Positions 36,918-45,520 of a stretch of DNA of 64,000 bases are shown here, in pieces. The stretch spans positions 183,558 to 247,557 of the forward strand of contig NZ_PDOB01000002.1 of the NCBI RefSeq assembly GCF_002760665.1. Reading direction: 5' to 3'. The position numbers and the translations under genes were made by a program. The first letter of the stretch is position 1. The number at the start of each line of letters is the position of its first letter. The notes below the pieces were generated by a model. The model was not told the DNA's origin and made no database searches. It was given only the letters and a program-made list of their open reading frames with translations. Source of the stretch: Massilia psychrophila (lineage in GTDB: Bacteria; Pseudomonadota; Gammaproteobacteria; Burkholderiales; Burkholderiaceae_D).

Positions 36918-37424
36918 ATGTTTCGCCTCATGCGCTTCACTTCCTACAATCAGGGCATCGGCCATATATTCGGCACCAAGGCGCGCCAGACTTCGGTCGG
37001 CGCTACCGCGTTCCTAAGCGGCAATGCCCGGATGGCAAGCCTGCTGCCGACCGCGATGCGCATGGCCAGCCTGCAGAAGGATTGCGCCGCTGCCCTGCCG
37101 CCGATGTTCGGCATGTGCGACGTGCTGTCGTTCGAGGACACCCAACTGGTGCTGGCGACCCCGACATCGGCGGTCGCCGCCAAGCTCAAGCAGCAATTGC
37201 CGAAGCTGCAGGCCGCGCTGACAAAACGCGGCTGGCAGGTCACCAACATCAAGCTGAAGGTGCAGGTCACGCGCAGCATCGCGCCGGCGGTGCACACGCG
37301 CCAGCTCGACTTCCCGCCCACTGCCGTGGCCGCCTTCGCCGAACTGGGCGACACCCTGCCCGCCACGCCGCAGAACGCGACCTTGATCGCCGCCATCAAG
37401 GCGATGGCGGCGCGCCGGCGGTAG
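36918..37424 (+). CDS. dciA: DUF721/DciA-family protein
   Basis: 168 residues. The central part (FGMCDVLSFEDTQLVLATPTSAVAAKLKQQLPKLQAAL) matches the DUF721 fold, the family of DciA, which loads the replicative helicase in bacteria lacking DnaC or DnaI. Betaproteobacteria keep this gene between lpxC and secA, as here. Start uncertain between 36918 and the ATG at 36930. The adjacent spacer to lpxC has been enlarged by an island. Confidence 0.8.
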   Translation: MFRLMRFTSYNQGIGHIFGTKARQTSVGATAFLSGNARMASLLPTAMRMASLQKDCAAALPPMFGMCDVLSFEDTQLVLATPTSAVAAKLKQQLPKLQAALTKRGWQVTNIKLKVQVTRSIAPAVHTRQLDFPPTAVAAFAELGDTLPATPQNATLIAAIKAMAARRR

Positions 37425-37512
37425 GACTTATTTGCGCCGCTTCACCGTCGAGTTAATCACGTCGTCCTGGCGAACCAGGATGTCGCAAAACGTCAACCAG
37501 CCGCAATGATCA

Positions 37513-37631
37513 CGTCGTCCTGGCGAATGCAGGGACCCAATTTTTCTGGAATAGCGAGAACGACCGGTTTCGTCCGTTAAAAATTGATCAGCTTATCGCG
37601 CAAATTGGGTCCCCGCGTGCGCGAGGACGAC
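37513..37631. repeat. REP-like palindromic element
   Basis: CGTCGTCCTGGCGAATGCAG then GGACCCAATTT (37513-37543) is matched in reverse complement by 37602-37631 over about 30 bases with few mismatches. A partial third copy of the CGTCGTCCTGGCGAA end lies at 37460-37474. The form resembles the widespread GTC(A/G)T(T/C)CCCGCG-type intergenic palindromes. It occupies the space between dciA and the lpxC fragment. Confidence 0.65.
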
Positions 37632-37636
37632 AATTT

Positions 37637-37664
37637 TAGGTAAGCGCCCATTCGCGCGCCATTT
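37637..37664 (-). pseudogene. Duplicated 3' end of lpxC
   Basis: 28 bases that match the last codons and stop region of the intact lpxC gene (39379-39406) with two C/T differences. On the minus strand both read Met-Ala-Arg-Glu-Trp-Ala-Leu-Thr-stop. The two copies are direct repeats 1,742 bases apart and bracket the IS481-like relic and the hcp module. Confidence 0.75.
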
Positions 37665-37667
37665 AAC

Positions 37668-37880
37668 GAAGCTCGTTGACGAACTGCCGACAGCAGAAGG
37701 CGAAATGCTGCACGCCAAGAAGACGTCCAAGCACCATTGAGCCGGGCTTTGTTCATCGACATCTCGTACCTTTCCCGGATGCCCGACGAGACGTCGCGGC
37801 GCTATCTGTTCGCTGCCATCGACCTGCCGCGCGCTGGGCTTACTTGCACACCTTCAGCGATATGATTGAGGCCAATCGTA
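37668..37880 (+). pseudogene. IS481-like transposase remnant
   Basis: Translation gives LVDELPTAEGEMLHAKKTSKHH, then FIDISYLSRMPDETSRRYLFAAID, then in another frame ARWAYLHTFSDM. This follows the DDE core of IS481-type transposases (VHVDVKYLP.M.DETSRRYLF.AIDRATRWV...YSD), with an in-frame stop and a frameshift. No inverted ends are recognisable. From 37881 to the hcp ribosome binding site nothing further is recognised. Confidence 0.65.
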
Positions 37881-37962
37881 ATCGACTTGACCCTGCTCAA
37901 TCGCCTAGCTAGCGGCTGGGCAACAATGCGTTTGGTGTTCCCTGACCATTCTCGGAGGCATC

Positions 37963-38454
37963 ATGGCAATCGACGTATATCTGCAAATCGACGGCATCAA
38001 AGGTGAATCGGCCGATTCATCGCACCAAGGCTGGATTGAAGTTAACTCGGCCCACTGGGGCGTTGTGCAGCCCAGAAGCGCGACCGCATCAACAGGTGGA
38101 GGCCACACAGCCGAACGGTGCGAGCACAGGACCCTGTCGCTCACAAAGCTCGCGGATCTTGCCTCGCCGATCCTGATGCAGACCTGTTCAATGGGCAAAA
38201 CGATCCCCAAGGCTAAACTTGAATTCATGCGGGCTGATGGCAACGGCAAACCGGTGAAGTACTACGAGGTCGAGCTGGAGAACGTCTTGATCGCCAACAT
38301 AGAACAGCAGGTGAGCGAGGGCAGCATCTTGCACGATTCTATCGGCTTCCGGTTCTCAAAAGTCAAATGGAAATACTCGCAGCAAAAGATTGGCGGCGGT
38401 GCTGGCGGCAACACGGCCGGCGGCTGGGACCTTGCCTGCAACAAGTGCGCGTGA
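37963..38454 (+). CDS. hcp: Hcp-family type VI secretion tube protein
   Basis: 163 residues, normal Hcp length. The opening MAIDVYLQIDGIKGESADSSHQGWIEV and later SPILMQTCSMGKTIPKAKLEFM and YYEVELENVLIAN blocks are typical of the Hcp1 fold, which forms hexameric rings of the T6SS inner tube and carries small effectors in its lumen. CGGAGG lies 6 bases before the ATG. No other T6SS structural gene is in the window, so this is an orphan Hcp with cargo. Base composition is lower in GC than the flanks. The C-terminus ends in a short Gly-rich tail and CNKCA. Confidence 0.9.
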   Translation: MAIDVYLQIDGIKGESADSSHQGWIEVNSAHWGVVQPRSATASTGGGHTAERCEHRTLSLTKLADLASPILMQTCSMGKTIPKAKLEFMRADGNGKPVKYYEVELENVLIANIEQQVSEGSILHDSIGFRFSKVKWKYSQQKIGGGAGGNTAGGWDLACNKCA

Positions 38455-38468
38455 CAGAGGGGGCATCC

Positions 38469-38966
38469 ATGGCTGAAGATAACGACCCACTACGCCCGCG
38501 CCCGACCCAAGACTCGCGCCGCTTCTTTATGCTCCCGCAGGCCCCGATAGACTCTGGCTACTATGTCTATGGAAAACTTTATGGGGAGCTGGCTAAAGGT
38601 GCGTACCAGTATGCACATCCGACAATGATGACCAGTATCTTACGCGTCGCGTTCGAGTGGCAGGTCATTGACAAGCGCAGGATCGGCATCGGAGACATCA
38701 GCATGGCAGGAGGCCCAAAGCCGCCGAATCACCAGTCACATAGAAACGGGCTACAGGTGGATATTCGCCCTTTACGCAAAGACGGTCTTGAAGAGCCCGT
38801 CACGTGGATGGAATCGCAATATGACTCGGCTAGCACTGCAAAGCTGATCGAACTGTTCCGCACCTTCGCCCCTGTCGTTCGACTATTTTTCAACGGGCCA
38901 GGCATCCCGTTTGTGATACCGCTCAAAAATCACGATAACCATTTTCATGTAGAGCTACGGGGGTAA
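38469..38966 (+). CDS. Putative T6SS effector: MepA-like murein endopeptidase
   Basis: 165 residues with no signal peptide. Motifs of the LAS zinc peptidases, M74/MepA branch: GIGDISMAGGP, then His91-x6-Asp98 in SHRNGLQVDI, and a final His158-Phe-His160 in NHDNHFHVEL. These correspond to the zinc ligands and active site of penicillin-insensitive murein endopeptidase, which cuts D-Ala-mDAP cross-links. MepA itself is about 270 residues and exported; this protein is shorter and has no export signal, which fits delivery by Hcp. It starts 14 bases after hcp and is followed at once by an exported small protein. The effector role is inferred from context. Confidence 0.75.
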   Translation: MAEDNDPLRPRPTQDSRRFFMLPQAPIDSGYYVYGKLYGELAKGAYQYAHPTMMTSILRVAFEWQVIDKRRIGIGDISMAGGPKPPNHQSHRNGLQVDIRPLRKDGLEEPVTWMESQYDSASTAKLIELFRTFAPVVRLFFNGPGIPFVIPLKNHDNHFHVELRG

Positions 38967-38967
38967 T

Positions 38968-39348
38968 ATGCGCAGATCGGGATGGCTCATTCTTTGCACA
39001 AGTTCCGCTTTCGCCCTACCGGCCCATGCGAGTAGTGGGGATTGGGATCTGCTTCAAGCCCGATACCTAATTCACTCACAAACCGCGACGTATCCGGAAG
39101 CACCGACGAAGGCTGATCGCGTACTAACAGTCGTCATCGATGGAAAAGCTGCAAAAGACCTTTTTGACCTGAGCGGACCTGATTCTCAGCAAGTATGCAG
39201 CAGCGAGAAAGGCGACCGGGCTCGACGTAAAAAGGGCGTGGATTGCATCTATACCGCGCAAGACGCCAAGTCCAAGGAAGGCCCCTATCGGTGCTGGATC
39301 GGGCTTAATCTCCGAACTGGTGAAGGCGATGTGAGAGTGAGCTGTTAG
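38968..39348 (+). CDS. Exported small protein, putative immunity protein
   Basis: 126 residues. A signal peptide is clear (MRRSGWLILCTSSAFALPAHA, cut before SSGDWD). The mature part has four cysteines (77, 93, 109, 126), enough for two disulfides in the periplasm. No family is recognised. The ATG lies one base after the effector stop (TAA-T-ATG), so the two are translated together. A periplasmic partner directly behind a peptidoglycan hydrolase is the standard layout of T6SS immunity genes, so neutralisation of the endopeptidase is inferred. Confidence 0.65.
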   Translation: MRRSGWLILCTSSAFALPAHASSGDWDLLQARYLIHSQTATYPEAPTKADRVLTVVIDGKAAKDLFDLSGPDSQQVCSSEKGDRARRKKGVDCIYTAQDAKSKEGPYRCWIGLNLRTGEGDVRVSC

Positions 39349-39377
39349 CCGGTTCGTCGGCAATATCGAGCGCGAAT

Positions 39378-40313
39378 CTAGGTAAGCGCCCACTCGCGCG
39401 CCATCTGGCGCACATACGACGGCGGCGCCGTGCCGGGCGTGTCGAACGAGACGATTTCGTACGCATCGGGACGCTCGAGCAGCGCCAGCAGCAGCTGGTT
39501 GTTGAGCGCATGGCCCGATTTATGGGCATGGTAGCTGGCCAGCAGCGGATGGCCGACCAGGTACAAATCGCCGATCGCATCGAGAATCTTGTGGCGCACG
39601 AATTCGTCTTCGTAGCGCAGGCCGTCCGAATTGAGAATGCGGTATTCGTCCATCACGATGGCGTTCTCGAGCGAGCCACCGCGCGCCAGGCCCATGCCGC
39701 GCAGGCTTTCGACGTCCTGCATGAAGCCGAAGGTGCGCGCGCGGGCGATGTCGTGAACATACGAGACGTCGCCGAAATCGACCATTGCGCGCTGGGTCGT
39801 GCCGTCCACCGCCGGGTGATTGAACTCGATATAGAAGTCGAGGCTGAAGCCGTCGTACGGTGACAGGCGGGCCCATTTTTCCTGCTCGCCGCTGCCGTGG
39901 CGTACTTCGACGTCGCGCAGCACGCGGATGAATTTCTTGGCCGCGTTAAGCTCCTGCACGCCGGCTTGCTGCAGCAGAAACACGAACGACGCCGCCGAGC
40001 CATCCATGATCGGAATTTCCTCGGCCGAGATGTCGACGTACAGGTTGTCGATGCCCAGGCCCGCGCAGGCCGACATCAGGTGCTCGACGGTCGACACGCG
40101 CACGTCGTCCTTGACCAGCACGGAGGCCATGCGGGTATCGCCCACCACGCCCGCGCTGGCGGGAAATTCGACCACCGGGTCGAGATCGACGCGGCGAAAC
40201 ACGATGCCGGTATCGACCGCCGCCGGGCGCAGCGTCAGTTCAACCTTGGTGCCGGAGTGCAGTCCGACGCCGGTGGTGCGCACCAGTTGCTTGATGGTTC
40301 GTTGTTTTAACAT
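39378..40313 (-). CDS. lpxC: UDP-3-O-acyl-N-acetylglucosamine deacetylase
   Basis: 311-residue zinc enzyme for the committed step of lipid A synthesis. Starts [21 protein letters not shown]. Zinc ligands are in [14 protein letters not shown] and [21 protein letters not shown] at 40313 chosen over an upstream in-frame codon at 40343 because the family N-terminus begins there. The end of the gene (39379-39406) recurs as a fragment at 37637-37664. Confidence 0.96.
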   Translation of the reverse strand: MLKQRTIKQLVRTTGVGLHSGTKVELTLRPAAVDTGIVFRRVDLDPVVEFPASAGVVGDTRMASVLVKDDVRVSTVEHLMSACAGLGIDNLYVDISAEEIPIMDGSAASFVFLLQQAGVQELNAAKKFIRVLRDVEVRHGSGEQEKWARLSPYDGFSLDFYIEFNHPAVDGTTQRAMVDFGDVSYVHDIARARTFGFMQDVESLRGMGLARGGSLENAIVMDEYRILNSDGLRYEDEFVRHKILDAIGDLYLVGHPLLASYHAHKSGHALNNQLLLALLERPDAYEIVSFDTPGTAPPSYVRQMAREWALT

Positions 40314-40353
40314 CGGACGATTATAGCGAATTTGACTCGGCAACGTTTTAACG

Positions 40354-41256
40354 CTACGGGTGCTCGGCCCCGGCGTGGGTGTCCTCGTGGCGGATCAGGT
40401 AGATGCCGCTGGCGATGATGATCGCCGCGCCCAGCATCGTGTAGTGGTCGGGCAGCACTTGCCACAGCAGCCAGTCGAGGCCCACGCCCCATGCCAACGC
40501 CGAATATTCGAACGGCGCCACTTTCGACGCCTCGCCCGAGCCGAACGCCTCGGTGATGGCCAATTGGCCGACGAAGCCGGTGACGGCCAGGGCGCACAGC
40601 AGCAAGGTATCCTCGGCGCGCAGCGGCAGCCAGCCGGGCAAGGCCAGCGCAGTGGCGCCGATCGCCATCATCACCATCAGCCAGAGCACCATGTGCTCGC
40701 TGCGGTCGGTGCGCGACAGGATGCGCGCACTGATGGCCGCAACGGCATAGAAGGTCGCCGCGCACAGCACCGCCAGCCCGCCCATGGTGAAAAAGCCGGT
40801 GCCGCTCGGGCGCAGCGCCACCAGCACGCCGCCCATGCCGACCGCGACCGCGATCCACTGCCCGCGGTTGACGCGCTCCTTCAGGAACACGACCGACAGC
40901 GCGGTGATCAACGCCGGGGCGATGAAGAAGATCGTATAGGCTTCGGCCAGCGACAGCGTTTTCAAGCCATACGCGAACAGCGCCAGCATGGCGATGCCGA
41001 GCACCGCGCGCAGCAGGTGCATCGGCCAGCGGATCTGCAGCAGCGTGCGGTGCGCGCCGCGCCACACCACGTAGGCGCCTACCAGCGGCAGCGACACCAG
41101 TGCGCGCAGCGCTGCCACCTGCATCGCCGGGTAGTGCGCCGACAGCAGCTTCATTGCCATGTCCATCAGCGAAAACACCGCCGCGGCGATCAGCATCATA
41201 GTGATGTTGCGGCGGTTGGCGCCGTGCCGGGAAATTGCCTGGTCCGCTTGATCCAT
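40354..41256 (-). CDS. EamA-family (DMT superfamily) transporter
   Basis: 300 residues with ten hydrophobic segments in two EamA repeats (about residues 18-145 and 160-290). Repeat hallmarks: [38 protein letters not shown] and its second-half counterpart [17 protein letters not shown]. Substrate unknown; the family exports metabolites and amino acids. Sits between lpxC and the peroxiredoxin, outside the canonical cluster. Confidence 0.88.
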   Translation of the reverse strand: MDQADQAISRHGANRRNITMMLIAAAVFSLMDMAMKLLSAHYPAMQVAALRALVSLPLVGAYVVWRGAHRTLLQIRWPMHLLRAVLGIAMLALFAYGLKTLSLAEAYTIFFIAPALITALSVVFLKERVNRGQWIAVAVGMGGVLVALRPSGTGFFTMGGLAVLCAATFYAVAAISARILSRTDRSEHMVLWLMVMMAIGATALALPGWLPLRAEDTLLLCALAVTGFVGQLAITEAFGSGEASKVAPFEYSALAWGVGLDWLLWQVLPDHYTMLGAAIIIASGIYLIRHEDTHAGAEHP

Positions 41257-41285
41257 CGGTGTGCCGCATCCATCAGGAGGAAAAC

Positions 41286-41309
41286 AAAAAACGGCGCCGC
41301 GGCGCCGTT
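41286..41309 (-). terminator. Rho-independent terminator after the peroxiredoxin gene
   Basis: On the minus strand AACGGCGCC-GC-GGCGCCGTT is a perfect palindrome followed by a run of T, 27 bases after the peroxiredoxin stop. Confidence 0.8.
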
Positions 41310-41335
41310 GTGCGAAAACTGCCGGGTATGCCTGG

Positions 41336-41842
41336 TTAGCCGAGCTGCTCCAGCAGCGTGTCGGCGCCCGACACCTTCAAGCCGCCGCCGCCTTCGAGGT
41401 TGAGCTGGGTGACGACGCCGTCGTCGACCAGCATCGAATAGCGGTTCGAGCGGGTGCCCATGCCGTGCTTGGAGAAGTCGGCATCCAGGCCGAGTGCCTT
41501 GGTGAAGACGGCGCTGCCGTCGGCCATCATGCGCACGACGCCGGTGGCTTTCTGGTCGCGGCCCCAAGCGCCCATGACGAAGGCGTCGTTGACCGAGATG
41601 CACCAGATTTCGTCGACGCCCTTGGCCTTGAAGACGTCCGCATTGGCGACATAGCCCGGCACATGCTGCGCCGAGCAGGTCGGGGTGTAGGCGCCCGGCA
41701 GGCCGAAGATGGCGATCTTCTTGCCTTTGACCAGGTCGGCGACCTGGAACATATTCGGGCCGAGCGCGCAACCTTCGGCGGCGGATTCGATGAATTCTGC
41801 GAGGGTGCCTTCTGGCAATTTGTCGCCGATCTTGATGGTCAT
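41336..41842 (-). CDS. Prx5-type peroxiredoxin
   Basis: 168 residues. Peroxidatic motif PGAYTPTCSAQHVPGY with the catalytic Cys, and the later SVNDAFVMGAWG and RYSMLVDDGVV blocks typical of the Prx5/AhpE-like branch that also includes glutaredoxin-linked enzymes. Reduces peroxides. No fused glutaredoxin domain. Monocistronic between terminators on both sides. Confidence 0.92.
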   Translation of the reverse strand: MTIKIGDKLPEGTLAEFIESAAEGCALGPNMFQVADLVKGKKIAIFGLPGAYTPTCSAQHVPGYVANADVFKAKGVDEIWCISVNDAFVMGAWGRDQKATGVVRMMADGSAVFTKALGLDADFSKHGMGTRSNRYSMLVDDGVVTQLNLEGGGGLKVSGADTLLEQLG

Positions 41843-42017
41843 TGATGACTCCTTGTGCTGGTATCTGGTGAACGGTGGCCGCTGTATGGGATAACTTGCG
41901 GCAATTTTTTAGCGCTCCGGCAGTATGCCCGATCCGTAGCAATTTTGCTGGAGTGGCAAGAAAAGCAAATTCAAATGGGATTTGCGCGTGCGCGGGCCAC
42001 TGACAGAGACGCTCGAT

Positions 42018-42050
42018 AAAAAAGGGAGCCCATGGCGTGCATGAACTCCC
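42018..42050 (-). terminator. Rho-independent terminator after ftsZ
   Basis: On the minus strand GGGAG ... CTCCC brackets an inner CATG/CATG pairing and is followed by six T, about 20 bases after the ftsZ stop. It marks the end of the division cluster transcript. Confidence 0.75.
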
Positions 42051-42069
42051 TCTTACCAGCTACCGAAAC

Positions 42070-43278
42070 TTAATCGGCTTGCTTGCGCAAAAACGCCGGA
42101 ATGTCATACGTCTCGACGCCATTGCGCTGCATTGCCTGCACCTGCTCGGACGCCTGCTCGCGGCGCCACACGGCCGGCTGCTTCATGCCGTCCATCGCGG
42201 CATGGCCGCCGAGCGAGCTCGAACCCATCGTGATGCCGCTCGAGGCGTGCAGCCCCGCGCCGGATGCCATCAATGGCCCGTGGGTGCCGGTGCGCAGCAT
42301 CGGCTGCTGGACCAGCTGCATCGCTTTCTTCGCCTTGCCAAGGCCGGTGGCGACCACGGTGACGCGGATGTCGTCGCCCATGTTGTCGTCGTAGGCGATG
42401 CCCTGCGCGATCGAGGCGTCGGGCGCCGCGAAGGCGCGCACCGCTGCCATCACTTCCTTGATTTCCTTGCCCTTCAGGCCACGGCTGGCGGTGACGTTGA
42501 CCAGCACGCCGCGCGCGCCGGACAGGTCGATACCGTCGAGCAGCGGCGAGGCCACGGCCTGCTCAGCGGCGATGCGCGCGCGGTCGACGCCGGACGCGGT
42601 CGCGGTGCCCATCATCGCCTTGCCCTGCTCGCCCATGATGGTCTTGACGTCGTTGAAGTCGACGTTGATATGGCCTGGCACGTTGATGATCTCGGCGATA
42701 CCGGCGACCGCGTTGTTGAGCACATCGTCGGCGTGCTGCATCCAGTCGATCATGCTTTCGTCTTCGTAGATTTCCTCTAACTTTTCGTTGAGGATGATGA
42801 TCAAGGAGTCGACGTGCTTGCTCAGTTCCTCGAGGCCTTCTTCGGCGATGTCCATGCACTTCTGGCCTTCGTACGAAAACGGTTTCGACACCACCGCCAC
42901 CGTCAGCGCGCCCATCGATTTGGCGATTTCGGCGACGATTGGCGCCGCGCCCGTACCGGTGCCGCCACCCATGCCGGCGGCGATGAACACCATGTGCGCG
43001 CCGCGCAGCGAGTCTTCGATGCGCGAACGCGATTCTTCGGCCAGCTGGCGGCCGACCGACGGCTTCATGCCGGCGCCCAGGCCCGATTCGCCGATCTGGA
43101 TGATGTTGTGCGCGCTCGAGGCGGCCAGCGCCTGTGCGTCCGTGTTTGCCGCGATGAACTCGACGCCGGAAACGCCCTTGTTGATCATGTGCTGAACCGC
43201 ATTGCCGCCGGCGCCGCCGACGCCGACGACCTTGATGACGGTACCTAGTGCTGCGTTATCGACCATATCGAACTCCAT
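42070..43278 (-). CDS. ftsZ: Cell division GTPase FtsZ
   Basis: 402-residue tubulin homologue. GTP-binding GGGTGTG at residues 104-110, T7 loop NVDFNDVKTIM, a variable linker, and the C-terminal peptide DIPAFLRKQAD that binds FtsA, ZipA and ZapD. Start at 43278 (MEFDMVDNAALG) with GGGAG upstream; an upstream in-frame start at 43323 adds unrelated residues. The 169 bases between ftsA and ftsZ hold no gene and probably an ftsZ promoter, but no strong hexamers are seen. Confidence 0.97.
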   Translation of the reverse strand: MEFDMVDNAALGTVIKVVGVGGAGGNAVQHMINKGVSGVEFIAANTDAQALAASSAHNIIQIGESGLGAGMKPSVGRQLAEESRSRIEDSLRGAHMVFIAAGMGGGTGTGAAPIVAEIAKSMGALTVAVVSKPFSYEGQKCMDIAEEGLEELSKHVDSLIIILNEKLEEIYEDESMIDWMQHADDVLNNAVAGIAEIINVPGHINVDFNDVKTIMGEQGKAMMGTATASGVDRARIAAEQAVASPLLDGIDLSGARGVLVNVTASRGLKGKEIKEVMAAVRAFAAPDASIAQGIAYDDNMGDDIRVTVVATGLGKAKKAMQLVQQPMLRTGTHGPLMASGAGLHASSGITMGSSSLGGHAAMDGMKQPAVWRREQASEQVQAMQRNGVETYDIPAFLRKQAD

Positions 43279-43447
43279 GAATAACTCCCGATCAAAGTGC
43301 CGCTCCCAAGCGCCAGGACTCATAGTCGTATGAAACCTGGAGATTGAAAACCGCGTTTGTAAATAAAAAATGTAAGTGTTTGTATTGTTGTTGCCTTAAG
43401 CTGGAACCAAGTGCCGAAACCTGATGCGAAAACCGAACCGCCGCCGC

Positions 43448-44680
43448 TTAAAAATTCCCTAGAAACCATTCCTTCATGCGCTGCCATACCGCCTTCACAG
43501 AGCCGTCCTGGCGCGTCACGATATGCCCGCGCAAATACTGTTTTTTCGCTTCCAGCAGCAGGCCGAGCACGGTCGCATAGCGCGGGCTGCGCACCACGTC
43601 GGCGAGCTGGCCGCGGTAGTCGGGCGTGCCCAGGCGCGCCGGCTTGAGAAAGATGTCTTCCGCCATTTCGACCATGCCGGGCATGATCGCCGAGCCGCCG
43701 GTGAGCACGATGCCCGACGACAGCACGCCCTCGTAGCCCGACTCGCGTACCACCTGGTGAACCATCGCGAACAGTTCCTCGACGCGCGGCTCGATCACCG
43801 CCGCCAGCGCCTGGCGCGACAGGGTGCGCGGTCCGCGGTCACCCAGGCCCGGCACTTCGAGCGACTCGCCCGGATCGGCCAGCGCCTGCTTGGCGACGCC
43901 GTAGCGGATCTTGATTTCTTCGGCTTCCGAGGTCGGCGTACGCAGCGCCATCGCGATGTCGTTGGTGATCTGGTCGCCGGCGATCGGCAGCACTGCCGTA
44001 TGGCGGATCGCGCCGTCGGAAAACACCGCGATGTCGGTGGTGCCGCCGCCGATGTCGATCAACACCACGCCGAGCTCTTTTTCGTCGGGCGTCAGTACCG
44101 CGTCGGCCGAGGCCATCGGCTGCAGGATCAGGTCCGACACTTCAAGCCCGCAGCGGCGCACGCACTTGACGATGTTCTGTACCGCCGACACCGCGCCGGT
44201 AACGATGTGCACTCGCACTTCAAGTCTTATTCCGCTCATGCCGATCGGTTCGCGCACGTCTTCCTGGCTGTCGACGATGAATTCCTGCGGCACCGTGTGC
44301 AGCAGTTGCTGATCGGTCGGGATGTTGACCGCTTTCGCCGTCTCGATCACGCGGGCGACGTCGGTCGCGGTCACTTCCTTGTCCTTGATGGCGACCATGC
44401 CGCTCGAATTGAACGAGCGGATATGGCTGCCGGCGATGCCGGCATACACGTTGCGGATCTTGCAGTCGGCCATCAGCTCGGCTTCTTCAAGGGCGCGCTG
44501 GATCGATTCGACCGTCGCCTCGATGTTGACGACGACGCCTTTCTTCAGGCCGCGCGACTCGTGCTGGCCCAGTCCGATGACCTCGTGGCGTCCATCGGAC
44601 ATCACTTCGGCCACGACGGCGACCACTTTCGAGGTGCCGATGTCGAGTCCGACGATCAGGTTTTTAGCGTCTTTTGTCAT
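43448..44680 (-). CDS. ftsA: Cell division protein FtsA
   Basis: 410-residue actin-like protein that tethers FtsZ to the membrane. ATP-binding motifs GLDIGTSKVVAVV and LIDIGGGTTDIAVF, the inserted 1C domain, and the C-terminal amphipathic helix VWQRMKEWFLGNF. 12 bases after ftsQ. Complete. Confidence 0.97.
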   Translation of the reverse strand: MTKDAKNLIVGLDIGTSKVVAVVAEVMSDGRHEVIGLGQHESRGLKKGVVVNIEATVESIQRALEEAELMADCKIRNVYAGIAGSHIRSFNSSGMVAIKDKEVTATDVARVIETAKAVNIPTDQQLLHTVPQEFIVDSQEDVREPIGMSGIRLEVRVHIVTGAVSAVQNIVKCVRRCGLEVSDLILQPMASADAVLTPDEKELGVVLIDIGGGTTDIAVFSDGAIRHTAVLPIAGDQITNDIAMALRTPTSEAEEIKIRYGVAKQALADPGESLEVPGLGDRGPRTLSRQALAAVIEPRVEELFAMVHQVVRESGYEGVLSSGIVLTGGSAIMPGMVEMAEDIFLKPARLGTPDYRGQLADVVRSPRYATVLGLLLEAKKQYLRGHIVTRQDGSVKAVWQRMKEWFLGNF

Positions 44681-44692
44681 TTTGCTGTGGGC

Positions 44693-45514
44693 CTAGTGCT
44701 TGCTGGTTTTGTTGGATGTTGAATTTGGCTTTTTCGCAACGGCCTTCACAGGCTTGGTTCCATCTTTCGGCACTGCCAGGCCGGCGGCGGCCAGCGCCAG
44801 GCCGTTCGGGTAACGCATGTCGATCAGGTCGATGTTGCCCTGAATGCGGCTGGCCAGCTGCGGATACACGGCCACCAGGCGCGCCACCCGGCTGCGCAGC
44901 GTGGTGGAATCCTGCTCGCGTCCGAGCGCGACCTTCATGCCGTTGTCCAGCTTCACCGTCCAAGCGTAACGGCTCGACAAGGTCAACGCATCGGGCACCA
45001 GCTTGACCGGCGCGAACCACGCGCGCAGCTCGGAAAACCGCGCCAGCACTTCCTTCTCGCTGCCTTCCGGTCCTTCGAACTCGGGCAGCGGATGATCCTC
45101 GTCGGCCTCGGCCAGGTTGGCGGTGAACACATCGCCCTTGACCGACAGCAGCCGGCCGTCTTCGCCCCAGGTGCCGAGCGGCTCGTGTTCTTCGACCGAA
45201 ACAATCAGCTGGTTCGGCCATTCGCGCCGCACCGTTGCGCGCCGTACCCAGGGCACCGATTCGAACGCAGTGCGCACCTGCTCGAGGTTGGTGGTGAAAA
45301 AATTGCCCTTGAATTTTCCGATCACGCCGGCGCGCAAGGTCAGTTCGTTCACCCGCTTCAGTTCGATGTCGTACATGCTCTCGACCCGCACCGCTTTGAG
45401 CGTAAACATCGGACGCTGCGACACCCACCACACGCCGGAGGCGATGAGGGCGAGCACCACCAGGGCCATCAGCCCGCTGGCGGCAGCGTTCAATGCGCGT
45501 GCGTCTTGCCACAT
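44693..45514 (-). CDS. ftsQ: Cell division protein FtsQ
   Basis: 273 residues. Single N-terminal membrane helix (about 15-35), POTRA domain beginning FTLKAVRVESMYDIELKRVNELTLRAGVIGKF, and the FtsQ beta domain with RRATVRREWPNQLIVSVEEHEPLGTW. Bitopic inner-membrane member of the FtsQLB subcomplex. Six bases after ddlB. The C-terminal tail is Lys-rich. Confidence 0.95.
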   Translation of the reverse strand: MWQDARALNAAASGLMALVVLALIASGVWWVSQRPMFTLKAVRVESMYDIELKRVNELTLRAGVIGKFKGNFFTTNLEQVRTAFESVPWVRRATVRREWPNQLIVSVEEHEPLGTWGEDGRLLSVKGDVFTANLAEADEDHPLPEFEGPEGSEKEVLARFSELRAWFAPVKLVPDALTLSSRYAWTVKLDNGMKVALGREQDSTTLRSRVARLVAVYPQLASRIQGNIDLIDMRYPNGLALAAAGLAVPKDGTKPVKAVAKKPNSTSNKTSKH

Positions 45515-45520
45515 GTGTGC

